The translations under genes and the position numbers were made by a program. From Nemophila menziesii (lineage: Eukaryota > Streptophyta > Magnoliopsida > Boraginales > Hydrophyllaceae), in contig JARWIR010000062.1 of assembly GCA_029959085.1 (NCBI GenBank), positions 2,294,001 through 2,358,000 on the forward strand: DNA of 64,000 bases, written 5' to 3'. The notes below the pieces were generated by a model that had not been told where the DNA came from, did not search any database, and worked only from the letters and a program-made list of their open reading frames with translations. Numbering within the stretch: position 1 is the stretch's first letter; each line of letters opens with the position of its first letter. Shown piece after piece: positions 49,818 through 61,221 of this stretch.

Positions 49818-51402
49818 TATGTTCCAAAAGCTTTAGGAAATTGAAAAATAAACATCAAATAATTAGAAATGGTTTGAAGCCGAACCTAATAACTAGTTCA
49901 AAATTATGTATTACATTATAGCCTCTTTGCACATGTAAGAATCAGAGTATTTAAGGCTAACCATGAAGAGTAAATTAGATAGGCTCAAACACACTCTATC
50001 AAGCTTAATCCTTTAAATATTACCTATTTATTTGAAAATTAATAAGACATAGTTGTCCTTAGTTCACGAGACTGTAAAAATTGAGAGATGGATCTCTTAT
50101 CACTGAGGCCATATTTATGTAACAAATAATCTCTAATCACCGAGACTACATTGGACTTACGAAGAATCCCTAATTACCGAAGATAAGTTTGACAAATGCG
50201 TATTTTCGAGGAGGAAATGCACATTAGATGGAAATAAGAAATGACTTCCCCTATTAATAACCTTTGGAATATCAACAATCATTTTTTGTACAATAATTAT
50301 TTGATCAATTAGTTATCTCTATAATATAACTTCAAAAATATTTCAACCCAAAAATGTGATTATCTTAGTAAAACTCACAGTTCATTATATTTTCTTATTC
50401 TCCAAATAATGTGGGAAATTATATGATATCATACTGAGGGGAAAAACTAACTTGTTATATCTCAAAAAGATCCCTACAATCAAAATTATAATTTGTCGAG
50501 TCCCTTCGTCTTCTCTATTACTACAAATACTATAGAGACCCGTATAGATTGACTAGGAACAAAATAGGACCCTAAAAAATTTCAACTAAAATATTTGAAA
50601 CTATAATACCATTGTTGTAAACATAACTCAAAATTCAAGAAGTTTAAGGCTTACTGGAAAATTATAGTAATGATATATGGTGTAAAGTAAATAACATAAT
50701 CTCTTAGAAATACATTGAGCTTTGGAATACATCATCAATGTTGAACCAATTTTTAATTCATTAAATAAAATTTTTAAATATTAAAAGTTGATTATCTCAG
50801 ATAAATCTAGAATTTTATACAAAATATTTCAAAACCCTAAAAACTTTGATATAAACATAATTAACCATGAATATATTGTTTCTTTCACAACAAAGGATTT
50901 TCAATCTCTTTTATGTATGAGCTTTTATGATGATTGGAAAATGTGTTGTAATTAAACCTAAAGGGTTAAATTTTTCTTTTATATAATCCACGAATATTTT
51001 AGACTAGTAAGGTTTCAATGGCTTCGAAAGAATAATAAATACTCCTTTCCCTTAATGATAAAATTAGTTTTCAAAACCCGTTATATCAAAATATTTGTTT
51101 TGTTAATTTTTTGTATGAATTAAAAATATTATATATTTAATAACATTAGATTTTTTGGCACGAGCTTAGTTCATTGGGTTCAAATGACAAGGCCCATTAG
51201 TAGTCCAACCCGAATTTGCTTCTAGTACTTCACAAACCCTAGATTATGTTTTAAAAATAAAGCTCCGCCGTCACATTACCAAACCTAGTGATTATAAACA
51301 TTTTTACACCTCTATAATTTATATTAATGATCCATTTAGCTTTCTCTTCTTTGTACAATATCATATGCTTCTTATTCTTCCCCCTACCCTCTGAAAAAAA
51401 GG

Positions 51403-51950
51403 TTTGAACTAATTTCCTCATATAAGGAACCAAATTTCCAAAACCTTGAACCCTTTTTGTTAGGATGTGACACATTTATATATGTGGAAGACATCACTTG
51501 GTTCAAAATGGTGCAAAAGATGGTGTACACACTCCAAAACCAACCATAGTAGTTTATCTTATGTCCAAGTCAAATAAAATGGTTTTATTAAATTCTATGG
51601 AAAGTACTACTACACATCATAAGCCAAAGAGACAATACTTTATACTTGGCTTAGTTTATTGGGTAAATATACTCCATACCTATATATATAATATTTTTTT
51701 AAATTTTTTTATGATATTTGTTTATTTAATGTCATGTATATAATTTTTCTGTGATTTATGTATGTATGTGTGTCTCAATTATATTTTGTTATTTTTCAGT
51801 TTCTTAACTAAAACAAGATTGATACAAATATATTGTGAAAATATAGATTAATTATTTAAGAGGCACCATTTTTGTAGTGGTGATGGATTTAACTGTTTAG
51901 GTCAAAAGGATGGTTATATTTTAATTCTAAATGGGATAGGTGTGACATAG
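51403..51950 (+). pseudogene. Segment-A gene fossil, U11 copy
   Basis: The usual ATG is AGG here (AAAAAGGTTTGAACTAA). Loss of two bases at GAAGACATCACTTGG breaks the first frame; it is open again from 51498 (VQNGAKDGVHTPKPTIVVYL, TTHHKPKRQYFILGLVYW) to TTGGGTAAATATA. The second frame (YCENID, HHFCSGDG-like, QKDGYILILNGIGVT) ends with TAG at 51948-51950. Unknown family. Confidence 0.48.
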
Positions 51951-54049
51951 AGGAACAAAGTGGTTGAAAAATTAGGTACTTCTAGTATGTGTAGTAATAT
52001 CTAATAAATTGATGTTTTATTCTGATTTTATTATAAACAAGATCCATAGGTTATACATTTTAAATGAAATTTTATGTTCCTCCCTAGATAGGAGAAATTG
52101 ACATTTTATATACTATCATTATTTACTATTATATTGATATTGAATTCTTCTCCAAAGGTGAACCTTTAGAAATATATAGTTTGGTGATCTGTTTTTTTTA
52201 AACTTTTTTATACTTAGTAAAATTTGTTATTATTTTTTTATTTAAAAAATTTAGAAAGTTAGGTACTTTATGGAAATGTTCTTTTAAAATTTTAAATTCT
52301 ATAGACCAATTTTTTATCTTTATTATACAAATGTGTCTCTATATTTGTGATAATAGATAGGTAGATATTAGTTGATGTACTTGTACTTGTCTTAGAAATA
52401 AATTGGATTTCGAGATCCATCCTTTATGTATTAATATTTTTAAAAATAAAATTATTTTTGTTTGGATATATATTTCTTTTATAAGACCATATAAATATGT
52501 TTTCTCCTTAATAGTATGATAAAGAAGAACAAAAATCCATTCACAGTCATATAAATTTGATTAAATAATATTCGTTTATACTTTTGATAGGTTATTTGTT
52601 TCGTGAAGAACTTTTATTGTTCAAATGAAAAGGTCGTTGGCCATTACATTTCAATAAAGTAAGGTTTTTCTTCTAGTATACAATAAATTTATGGACTTTA
52701 ATATAATTCTTTTAGATTTTTCTCTCACATTTGTTTGATAATATAATTAAATATGATGATTAGTCATTAATACAGTTAAATATGAAACTTTTAAAAGGTT
52801 ATCTAACTATCTTCACCATCAACGATAAAGCTCTGAAGCTCCAGCTGGATTTGCTCAGGTTTCATTCCTTGATGAGTAGATGCGGCCCCTAAAGACAAAC
52901 CCAAATATGATTCTGATCCCTACGCTCAACGCTGATAATGGAATTTGCTTTTGCTACTCCATTCGTTTTCCTATCGAATTATAAACTTAAACGAGATGTA
53001 ATGAAAAATGTTCAATGTCAGAGACTTAATGAAAAAGAGGATTGTAAGAGATGTGGCCGGATGGGGATATATATACAAATGGCTCTGGAGAAATCTTTAT
53101 CTGCATTACACTCTAGTTTGACCATAGTTATATATGGAGTCATTATGTGTTTCTTTATTAAAAAAGAGACTTTTCCTATGTCTTTTTTAATTATAAAGTC
53201 GAAGTAATATTAAGAATGTATATATAATAAATGGTAATATTTTTGTCTTTTATTCGTTAAATTTAGTCAGAGTGATATATCTCTTTATTCCAATTTAGTC
53301 CCTCATTGTCAATAAAATTATAAGATTATTTCTCCATGTTTTTAAAGTGTCCTACTCTTAGTCCCTCCAGTTTAAACGAGAGAGAATCTTAACATTTAAA
53401 TATGCTTGAAGTTTGCATTCTGTCTTTTGAATTTCCTATGCTACCATTGTTCGGATTGTATACCTAAAATGACGACTTTTCACATTAAAAGAATGAATAT
53501 ATATAGGTAATATGGTCATAATTAAAATCATGTGTACTAGATGCAAATGATAATCACATATAATGACATAGTGTAAGGTCAACTGATGTTCGAAATGTAA
53601 GACAACTTCCACCAAACAACAAGTCCAATGGGATTTTGCATCTAGGGATTAAGCAACAACAATATCAACCATATGCCATCTTCTAGCTTGACCACTAAAA
53701 TGTCACCCCTATGCCTTCTACTATGACAAATAGGAATAATTTAAATTTCAACACCGAGAACTTCGACATTCACAACTAGGATTTCTACTCAGGATCACGA
53801 GGGATTTGGCTTTTCGCAGTTTGAAACTAAAATGCAGAAGTTATGTTAATTACTGCTATCGTGGTTTGAACTAGGATTCCGCTTAGGAAAAACAGACTGG
53901 GTTATTCAAACCTAATTAGTTAGCCCATGGAAGCCCTAATTAGTTTTTAATCCTATATATACCATCAAATATCATTAGCGAATCAATTTTGGCCAGAATT
54001 TAAGCTCACTCTAGTAATTTGAGAAGAGAAGAGGCGCATGCAGCAAAGA

Positions 54050-54905
54050 GAAGTGGAAGAAGAATTACATCACCCTCTTCGGGTCCTTCCTTGTTAGTTT
54101 CAAGAAACCAAGACTCAAAACTACCCGCATCATCACAAACCTTCATTGTTTTGGGACATGAAAGAAAGATATGTTTCATCATTTCTTCTGGGAGATTATA
54201 AAAGTGGTATCATTAAGTGAAGGAGAATTACACATTATAAAATATAACTCCAAACCAAATATTATCTTTACAACACTAAAATATAAAAAAAAAGTTTTAT
54301 GGGTATTTTTGCATACCAAATTGTTATTCAAAATGATGTATATGTAGGGCTATTGGATGATGAAGGTTTCGTAATTTTTTTAGTTTTAAGAGAGTAATAA
54401 CTTGATAGCTTGAATTTGTCTTATAGCTTCCCTTAGTTGAATGAGATGAAATAACTTTATCTTCCTCCTCCAAAGAATGGAACGGGATACAAACAATGAA
54501 TTTCAATGCACCTGAAACATATCTAAAATAAGCTTAGTAGTTCTACCTAATCCATTAGCACATAGGAGTTCCCATAACTTTTGAACATTTTCATAATCTT
54601 GTAGTTTGATCAGGATATGATCCGATATCCATTTGTCACTCCAATAATCAATCATCGTTCCATTCAGATTCCATTCATGCATCCACATTTAAAAACCTCT
54701 CTAACGACCATGAGTCTTGTCTAGGTCGAAGACAAAATTTCTTTGTTTTGGAGAGTAACGGAAAAAGTTATTTGGGAAACCCTTAAGATATTTGAAAACC
54801 AAATAAACAAGTTTCTTGAGAAGCCGCAAAGAAAAAGATGGTAGGATTGTTATGTTCATTACTTCAAATTTTCGGAAACCTATTCCTCAATTCTATTTTA
54901 TTGTC
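54050..54905 (-). pseudogene. LINE ORF2 C-terminal fossil (segment D), U11
   Basis: Minus-strand blocks: remnants of GFRKFE (about 54895-54715), MWMHEWNLNGTMIDYWSDKW (54688-54503), KFIVCIPFHSLEEEDKVISS with TNSSYQVI (54506-54324) and MMKHIFLSCPKTMKVCDDAG (about 54180-54080). It shares AAGTGG and CCTCTTCG variants near 54050 with U2. Pseudogene. Confidence 0.73.
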
Positions 54906-54978
54906 TTAATTTAGCCGTAGGATTTCAAAAGAATCCTTTTATTTTGACCCAAAACTAACCATAAACTCGCCACCATTC

Positions 54979-55403
54979 TCGATAGGTAGGGATGTAAACG
55001 AACCGAGTCGAGCCGAATACTAGATGTGCAAGCTTGTTTGTTAAGATTTACGAGTCGAGTCGAGCCAAACTCAAATTTTAACGAGTCGGTTGGAGCTCAA
55101 ATTTTAAAGCTTGTTAACATATCAAATGAGCTTTTCTCGAGGTGATCTCGAGTTATCAACGAATAATTTGTTTTTGCATAGGTTTAATAATATATTTATA
55201 GATAACGAAAACATTAATTTACAGATCATAAATTTTTAACGAGTTAACGAACGAGCTCGAGCGTACGCATTTTTTTAACGAACGAGTTCGAACAAACTAT
55301 CATGTCCGTTTGTATAAACGAACGAGTTCAAACGATCTTTTTTACCGAGCCGAGCTCGAGTTGCTCGCGAGCGGCTTGGTTCGTTTACAGCCCTATCGAT
55401 ATG
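54979..55403. mobile_element. hAT-type MITE with 8-bp TSD, U11
   Basis: The element is 54987-55395 (409 bp), TAGGGATGTAAACGAACC to GGTTCGTTTACAGCCCTA. Flanks are TCGATAGG (54979-54986) and TCGATATG (55396-55403). Confidence 0.92.
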
Positions 55404-56488
55404 TATGTTCCAAAGGCTTTAGGAAATTTAAAAATCAACATGAAATAATTAGAAATGGTTGGGACCCGAACCTAATACCTAGTTCAAAATTAATGTATTA
55501 AATTATAGCCTCTTTGCACATCTAAGAATTAGAGTATTTAAGGCTAACCATGAAGACAGAGTAATCCGTGAAGAGTAAGTTAGATAGGCTCAAACACTCT
55601 CTATCAAGCTTAATCTTTTAAATATTACCCTATTTATTTGAAACTTAATAAGACATAGTTGTTCTTAGTTAATGAGACTGAAAAACTTGCGAGATGGATC
55701 TCTTATCATTGAAGCCACATTTAAATAATGAATAATCTCTAATCACCGAGACTACATTGGACTTACGAAGAATCCATAATTATCGAAGATAATTTGGACA
55801 AATGCGTATTTTTTAGGAGGAAATGCACATTAAATTTGAATACGAGAAGAATTTCCCTATTAGTTAACTTTGGAAGATCAATAATCATTTTTTGTACAAG
55901 TTTTATTTGATCAATTAGTTATCTCTAAAATATATCTTTAAAAATATTTCAACTCAAAAATGTGATTGGCTTGGTAAAACTCACAGTTCATTATCTTTTC
56001 TTATTCTCCAAATCATATGGGAAATTATATGTTCTTGTACTGAACTTCCATCTGTAAGGGGAAAAACTAACTTGTTATATCTCAAAAAGATCCCTACAAT
56101 CAAAATTAAGATTTGTCGAGTCCCTTCATCTTCTCTATTACTACAAATACTATAGAGACCTTTGAACATAATAGGGCCCCCAAAAATTTCAACTAAAATA
56201 TTTGAAACTATGATACCATTGCTGTAAACAGAACTCAAAACTCAAGAAGTTTCTAAGGCTTACTGGAAAATTATAGTAATGATATATGGTGTAAAGTAAA
56301 TAACATAATCTCTTAGAAATACATTGATCTTTGGAATACATCATCAATGGTGAACCAATTTTTAATTCATTAAATAAAATTTTTAAATATTAAAAGTTGA
56401 TTATCTCAGATAAATCTAGAATTTTATACAAAATATATCAAAACCCTAAAAACTATGATAAAAACATAATTAACCATGAATACATTGT

Positions 56489-58628
56489 TTCTTTCACAAC
56501 AAAGGATTTTCAATCTCTTTTATCTATGAGCTTTTATGATGATTGGAAGATATGTTGTAATTAAACCTAAAGGGTTAAATTTTTTTTTTATATAATCCAA
56601 GAATATTTTAGACTAGTAAGGTTTCAATGGCTTCGAAAGAATAATAAATACTCCTTTCCCTTAATGATAAAATTAGTTTGCAAAACCTGTTATATCAAAA
56701 TATATGTTTTGTCAATTTTTTGTATGAATTAAATATATTATATATTTAATAAGTTTAGATTTTTTGGCAGAGCTTACTTCATTGGGTTCAAATGACAAGG
56801 CCCATTTGTAGTCCAACCAGAATTTGCTTCTAGAACTTCACAAACCCTAGATTATGTTTTAAAAATAAAGCTCCGCCGTCACATTACCAAAACCTAGTGA
56901 TTATAAACATTTTTACACCTCTATAATTTATATTAATGAACCCTTTAGCTTTCTCTTCTTTGTACAATATAATATGCTTCTTATTCTTCCCCCTACCCTC
57001 TGAAAAAGAATGGTTGAACTAATTTCCTCATATAAGGAACCAAATTTCCAAAACCTTGAACCCTTTTTGTTAGGATCTGACACATTTATATATGTACAAG
57101 ACAAGTACTACTTGGTTCAAAATGTTGGAAAAGATGGTGTACACACTCCAAAACCAACCATAGTATATTTTATGTCCAAGTCAAATAAAATGGTCTTATT
57201 AAATTTTATGGAAACTACTACTACACATCAAAAGCCAAAGAGACAATACTTTATACTTGGCTTAGTTTATTGGGTAAATATACTCCATACCTATATATAT
57301 AATATTTTTTTAAATTTTTTTATGTTATCTGTTTATTTAATGTCATGTATATAAATTTTTCTGTGATTTATGTATGTATGTGTCTCAATTAATTTTGTTA
57401 TTTTTCAGTTTCTTGACTAAAACAAGATTGATACAAATATATTGTAAAAATATAGATCAATTATTAAAGAGGCAAGATTTTTATAGTGGTGATGGATTTA
57501 ACTATTTAGGTCAAAAGGATGGTTATATTTTAATTCTAAATCAGATAGGTGTGACATAGAGGAACAATGTGGTTGAAAAATTAGGTACTTCTAGTATGTG
57601 TAGTGATATCAAATAAATTGATGTTTTATTTGGATTTTATTATAAACAAGATCCATATGTTATACATTTTGAATGGAACTTTATGTTTCTTCCTAGATAG
57701 GAGAAGTTGACATTTTATATACTATCATTGTTTACGATTAAATTGATATTGAATTCTCCTCCAAAGGTGAACCATTAGAAACATATATAGTTTGGTGATC
57801 TGTTTTTTTTTTTTTACTTTTTTATACTTTGTAAAATTTGTTATTATTTTTTAATTTAAAAAATTTAGAAAGTTAGGTACTTTATGGAAATGTTCTTTTA
57901 AAATTTTAAATTCAATAGACCAATTTTTTATCTTTATTATACAAATGTGTCTCTATATTTGTGATAATATATAGGTAGATATTAGTTGATGTACTTGTAC
58001 TTGTCTTAGAAATAAATTTTATTTCGAGATCCATCCGTTACGTATTAATATTTTTAAAAATAAAATTATTTTTGTTTGGGTATATATTTCTTTTATAAAA
58101 CAATATAAATATGTTTTCTCCTTGATAGTACGATAAAGAAGAACAAAAATCCATTCACTTTCATATAAATTTGATTAAATAATATTCGTTTATACTTTTG
58201 ATAGGTTATTTGTTTCGTGAAGAACTTTTATTGTTCAAATGACAAGGTCGTTGGCCATTACATTTCAATAAAGTAAGGTTTTCCTTCTAGTATACAATAA
58301 ATTTATGGACTTTAGTATAATTATTTTAGATTTTCTCTCACATTTTTTTTGATAATATAATTAAATATGATGATTAGTTATTAATACAGTTAAATATGAA
58401 ACTTTTAAAAGGTGATCTGACTATCTTCACCATCAACGAAGCTCCAGCTGGATTTGCTCAGGTTTCATTCCTTGATGAGTAGATGCGGCCCCTAAAGACA
58501 AACCCAAATATGATTCTGATCCCTACGCTCAAGGCTGATAATGGAATTTGCTTTTGCTGCTCCATTCGTTTTCCTATCGAATTATAAACTTAAACGAGAT
58601 GTAATGAAAAATGTTCAATGTCAGAGAC
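56489..58628. repeat. Unit U12, cut off within segment B
   Basis: Segment A and the first 190 bp of B are normal. At TGTCAGAGACT (58618-58628) the unit ends abruptly and non-array DNA follows. B has lost 14 bp (AACGAAGCTCCAGC in place of AACGATAAAGCTCTGAAGCT). Confidence 0.9.
57010..57559 (+). pseudogene. Segment-A gene fossil, U12 copy (best first frame)
   Basis: This copy has the longest intact first frame. The ATG at 57010 opens MVELISSYKEPNFQNLEPFL and continues without a stop through GSDTFIYVQDKYYLVQNVGK, TPKPTIVYFM and KPKRQYFILGLVYW to the donor-like TTGGGTAAATATA, reading on into the AT-rich gap until 57354. The second frame (IYCKNIDQLLKRQDFYSGDG, QKDGYILILN, QIGVT) ends with TAG at 57557-57559. 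No signal peptide or known motif is seen. It may be the best template for identifying the ancestral protein. Confidence 0.5.
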
Positions 58629-60762
58629 TAAAAATATGTTGATCATGCCAGGTGTATAAGTATCAAATTACTACTCTTTACTTCTTTTCTAACTTCCACC
58701 CACGTTTCCCACACTCTCTATGGAAATTCACAATACTATCAATATTAGAAGCAAAAAAATAACAAGCACAATACTCACATCTTTAGAGATTTTTTTATAT
58801 TATTTTGTGAACACATGCTATGTACAAAGTTATTGAGGCAATTCTAACTTCCACCCACCTAATTCTGAATTTTGTATGCTCTACCCTTGTGCTGCGTGCT
58901 CTACCCTCACTAAATTCCTTTGCAAAGCAATTCATTACTGGTATGTTGATTTATTTATTTATTGTGCAAGCCTCGATAATTAGCATTATATATTGTTTTT
59001 CTGTGGTTGTTTTTGTTGTATCAGATGTATAACTGGACTTGATTAGAAAAAAAATTGCATTTATGCAAAATATCCAGATATACCTCTGTATTTTAAAATA
59101 TATTAAACATTTTCGCATTAGAAAACTGCAAATTTATGGCTGTGGGGTAGATATGCAACTTGAGTGTTATCTTTGACATTTTAACACATATTTGGTTATT
59201 TCACGGAACACATGGATCAATTGTTGCAATTAACCCTTTCTTGGAAGTTTCTTTTTATCCATAGAGATTTTGCTGTGATTTTTAACACTTGGTGCAGTAA
59301 GAACTATTTGCATATAGTGGTAGCCATCTTCTTTTTCATTAGAGTACCCAGATACACATATTTTCCTCATTTCTGCGACGTTCATGCACAAACATCATTC
59401 ACACGTTTATTTGTACTTCAAATTAAGCTATGATTTTCTCAGTTATATCTTTGAACTTTGTCACATTGCTTTACAATTTGAATTGGAACGTCATCTTGAC
59501 CTAAGAGCTTCCTACTTATTGAATATAGTTAGAGAGTTCTTTTCATGTAGGATACTTCCTACATATATTTACGATCCTGATTGTTATGCTTCTCCTAATA
59601 ACTTTTGCACATACTTTATATTGCTCAATTTCTATATCTTTGGAAGTAGAATTATAATTAATTAAAATTTATTAATGCAATATTTTATGCTATTTTTTGT
59701 TTTTTTGCTTCAAAAGATATTTAGGCAATTAATTGTGTTAGATTGTTTACAAATAATTCACAGATAATTATATTTATAATCGCATACAACTAGCTCAGTT
59801 GATTGGTCTTTTAATTATGTTAATTATAAGAAGAAATAATTTCTGATAGGCTAATTATATTTATAATCGCATACAATTAAGGTCAAACTTTTTTCCAACT
59901 GTAGATTACTATTACTATTACCAAATTGGGGAAAAAATATTATTGCTATATATAATATGCATAATAGAATTGGAAAAAATTAAATATATTCAGTTTATTA
60001 CAAGTCAGGAATTTCTGTAACTTCTGTACTATGTGGCTAAGCAGCTGTAGTGTTTAATTTATAGGTTTTATAATTTTCTTCTGAGCCTCTTCTAAAATAA
60101 CACATGTCACTGTTATAGGCCCATTTACTTTATACACTTTTTCTTTTTAATATTTTATATGCAGATGGTGCGTTTTTCTTCTTCTTTATTCTAAATTTTC
60201 TTATGCACTTTCGTCATTAATTGGGTAAGAAATTGGGCATTCAGAATTGCCACTTCCATTTTGATAGCAAATACCACTTTTAACTAATAAGAAAAATGAG
60301 TACCCACACTGTTATAAGACTTTATAAGAAGGAATAAAAAGGAAAATGACAGGTATCTTCTTTAATATCTAGGACACTCTTATATTGAGATGTCAAGACT
60401 TAGCTTGAAGTTAAAGAGCTAAGTAAGAGTGTATGGTTAATTAAATAATTATTGTTTTAATTGAGGATATACAGTGATCTGTAGGTTAATGTAATTATAC
60501 AATGAGTAACAACGGTGAAGAGAGAGAGAACAGAATTATATGAAACAAGAATAATTACAGGGAAAGGATGATACGACAAAAACTTTGCATTATTAAGAAA
60601 TTGCATTATTAAGAAATTTAATACTTGATGCATACTATTTTGGATTTTTTAATTAGTTGCTTCTATATTTTTTTTTCAAAATACTTCTTCAAAGGTAATT
60701 TTTTTATTTTAATGTATTAATTTGTTGAGTTATATTATGTAATAAATACACAGGACACAATA
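58629..60762. other. Unassigned AT-rich DNA between the array and the Helitron gene
   Basis: No match to the tandem unit. It contains a 24-bp direct repeat (59766-59789 and 59854-59877, ATTTATAATCGCATACAA), a CTAACTTCCACCCAC repeat (58689 and 58844) and a 22-bp stretch (59563-59584) also present in the Helitron coding region at 62336-62357. No convincing gene. It may be the 5' non-coding part of the Helitron, but I find no TC-type 5' end at the array junction. Confidence 0.6.
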
Positions 60763-61221
60763 ATGAAGATCATGCAAAAAGTTATTTATGAAGGAGAGAC
60801 AAGTAAGGGGGAGACAAGTAATATTCATAACAAATCGTCTTTTCAACCACATAATCAACAAGTTAGTTACCAAAAAATTAATTATTTTGTTTATAAATTG
60901 CTTATTTATTTCAAGTGTTTTATAGTAGTGATTTTATATTAAATTCATAGGTAGAATTCTCTTTCCAAAAAAATAAGGGTATTGTTATACATGATGAGAA
61001 TGTTAGAGGTCGGATACTCGCTCAACAAAATCTAAATCTCCAAAGAGAAAATGACCAAGTACGTTCAAAATTATATTTATACAAATTACTAAAAATTTTG
61101 TTAAGTATATCTAAATAAAAAACATATTGTTCATCAGGATTGTAATAGAACAAACAAAAAGGGTAAAGAAAAGGTCGTCCCCCCGGTTAAATCAAAATCC
61201 AAGCGAAAGAGTTCCCAAATG
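60763..61221 (+). other. Helitron 5' exons 1-3 (gene model)
   Basis: Exon 1 (33 codons, starts MKIMQKVIYEGETSKGETSN) ends before GTTAGT. Exon 2 (36 codons, VEFSFQKNKG to RENDQ) lies between TTCATAG and GTACGT. Exon 3 (28 codons, DCNRTNKKGKEK to KSSQM) lies between TCATCAG and GTACAC. Each length is a multiple of three and the chain enters exon 4 (DPGNIELSRAVLAQ) in frame after ACAATAG. The products are charged and low in complexity, as in the N-terminal region of plant Helitron proteins. A CAG acceptor at 60751-60753 hints at a further untranslated 5' exon. Confidence 0.65.

Larger units (their letters stand above)
46792..50879. repeat. Unit U10, with two deletions and no MITE
   Basis: 4.09 kb. 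About 180 bp of the segment-A gene fossil is gone at 47341. Later, B joins the end of C at 48700-48712 (AGTTCTGATTCTACTTAGGA), removing about 1 kb, with GATTCT shared by both sides. The hAT MITE target is empty. Like U1 and U4, it keeps the 52-bp stretch with TTGTATCATGGTATCAG (near 47575). Confidence 0.9.
50880..56488. repeat. Unit U11, full length
   Basis: 5.61 kb with all segments. A to about 52795, B and C to about 54005, D, MITE 54987-55395, E. In C and D it matches U2 more closely than its own neighbours. U11 shares with U10 a 7-bp loss in D (GGGAAACCCTTAAG). Confidence 0.93.
1..58628. repeat. Tandem array of a composite unit of about 5.65 kb (U1-U12)
   Basis: The same ordered series of blocks recurs head to tail across the first 58.6 kb. 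A landmark in segment B (CTATCTTCACCATCAACGA or close variants) is found near 2108, 4272, 9966, 16505, 21341, 27772, 32090, 37250, 43003, 48591, 52808 and 58428. A second landmark at the start of segment A (TTCTTTCACAACAAAGGATT or variants) is found near 153, 2355, 8024, 14546, 25098, 35318, 40948, 46792, 50880 and 56489. Complete units measure 5.61 to 5.84 kb; shorter or longer spacings are explained by internal deletions and insertions described separately. Copies look about 90 to 97 percent alike by eye. All copies share one orientation, so unequal crossing-over is the simplest origin. No intact gene is found in the unit. Confidence 0.96.

Noticed and set aside
1..58628. CRISPR array or prokaryotic repeat system
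   Set aside because: The repeats are kilobases long and without spacers; transposon families and introns are those of a plant.
59212..59665. Hydrophobic open frames upstream of the Helitron as genes
   Set aside because: Overlapping, AT-driven and without motifs, apart from the short YIYDPDC match that is reported as a finding.
59791..59807. TAGCTCAGTTGATTGG as a tRNA or SINE A box
   Set aside because: No B box (GGTTCGAATCC-like) or foldable arms follow within the next 60 bases.
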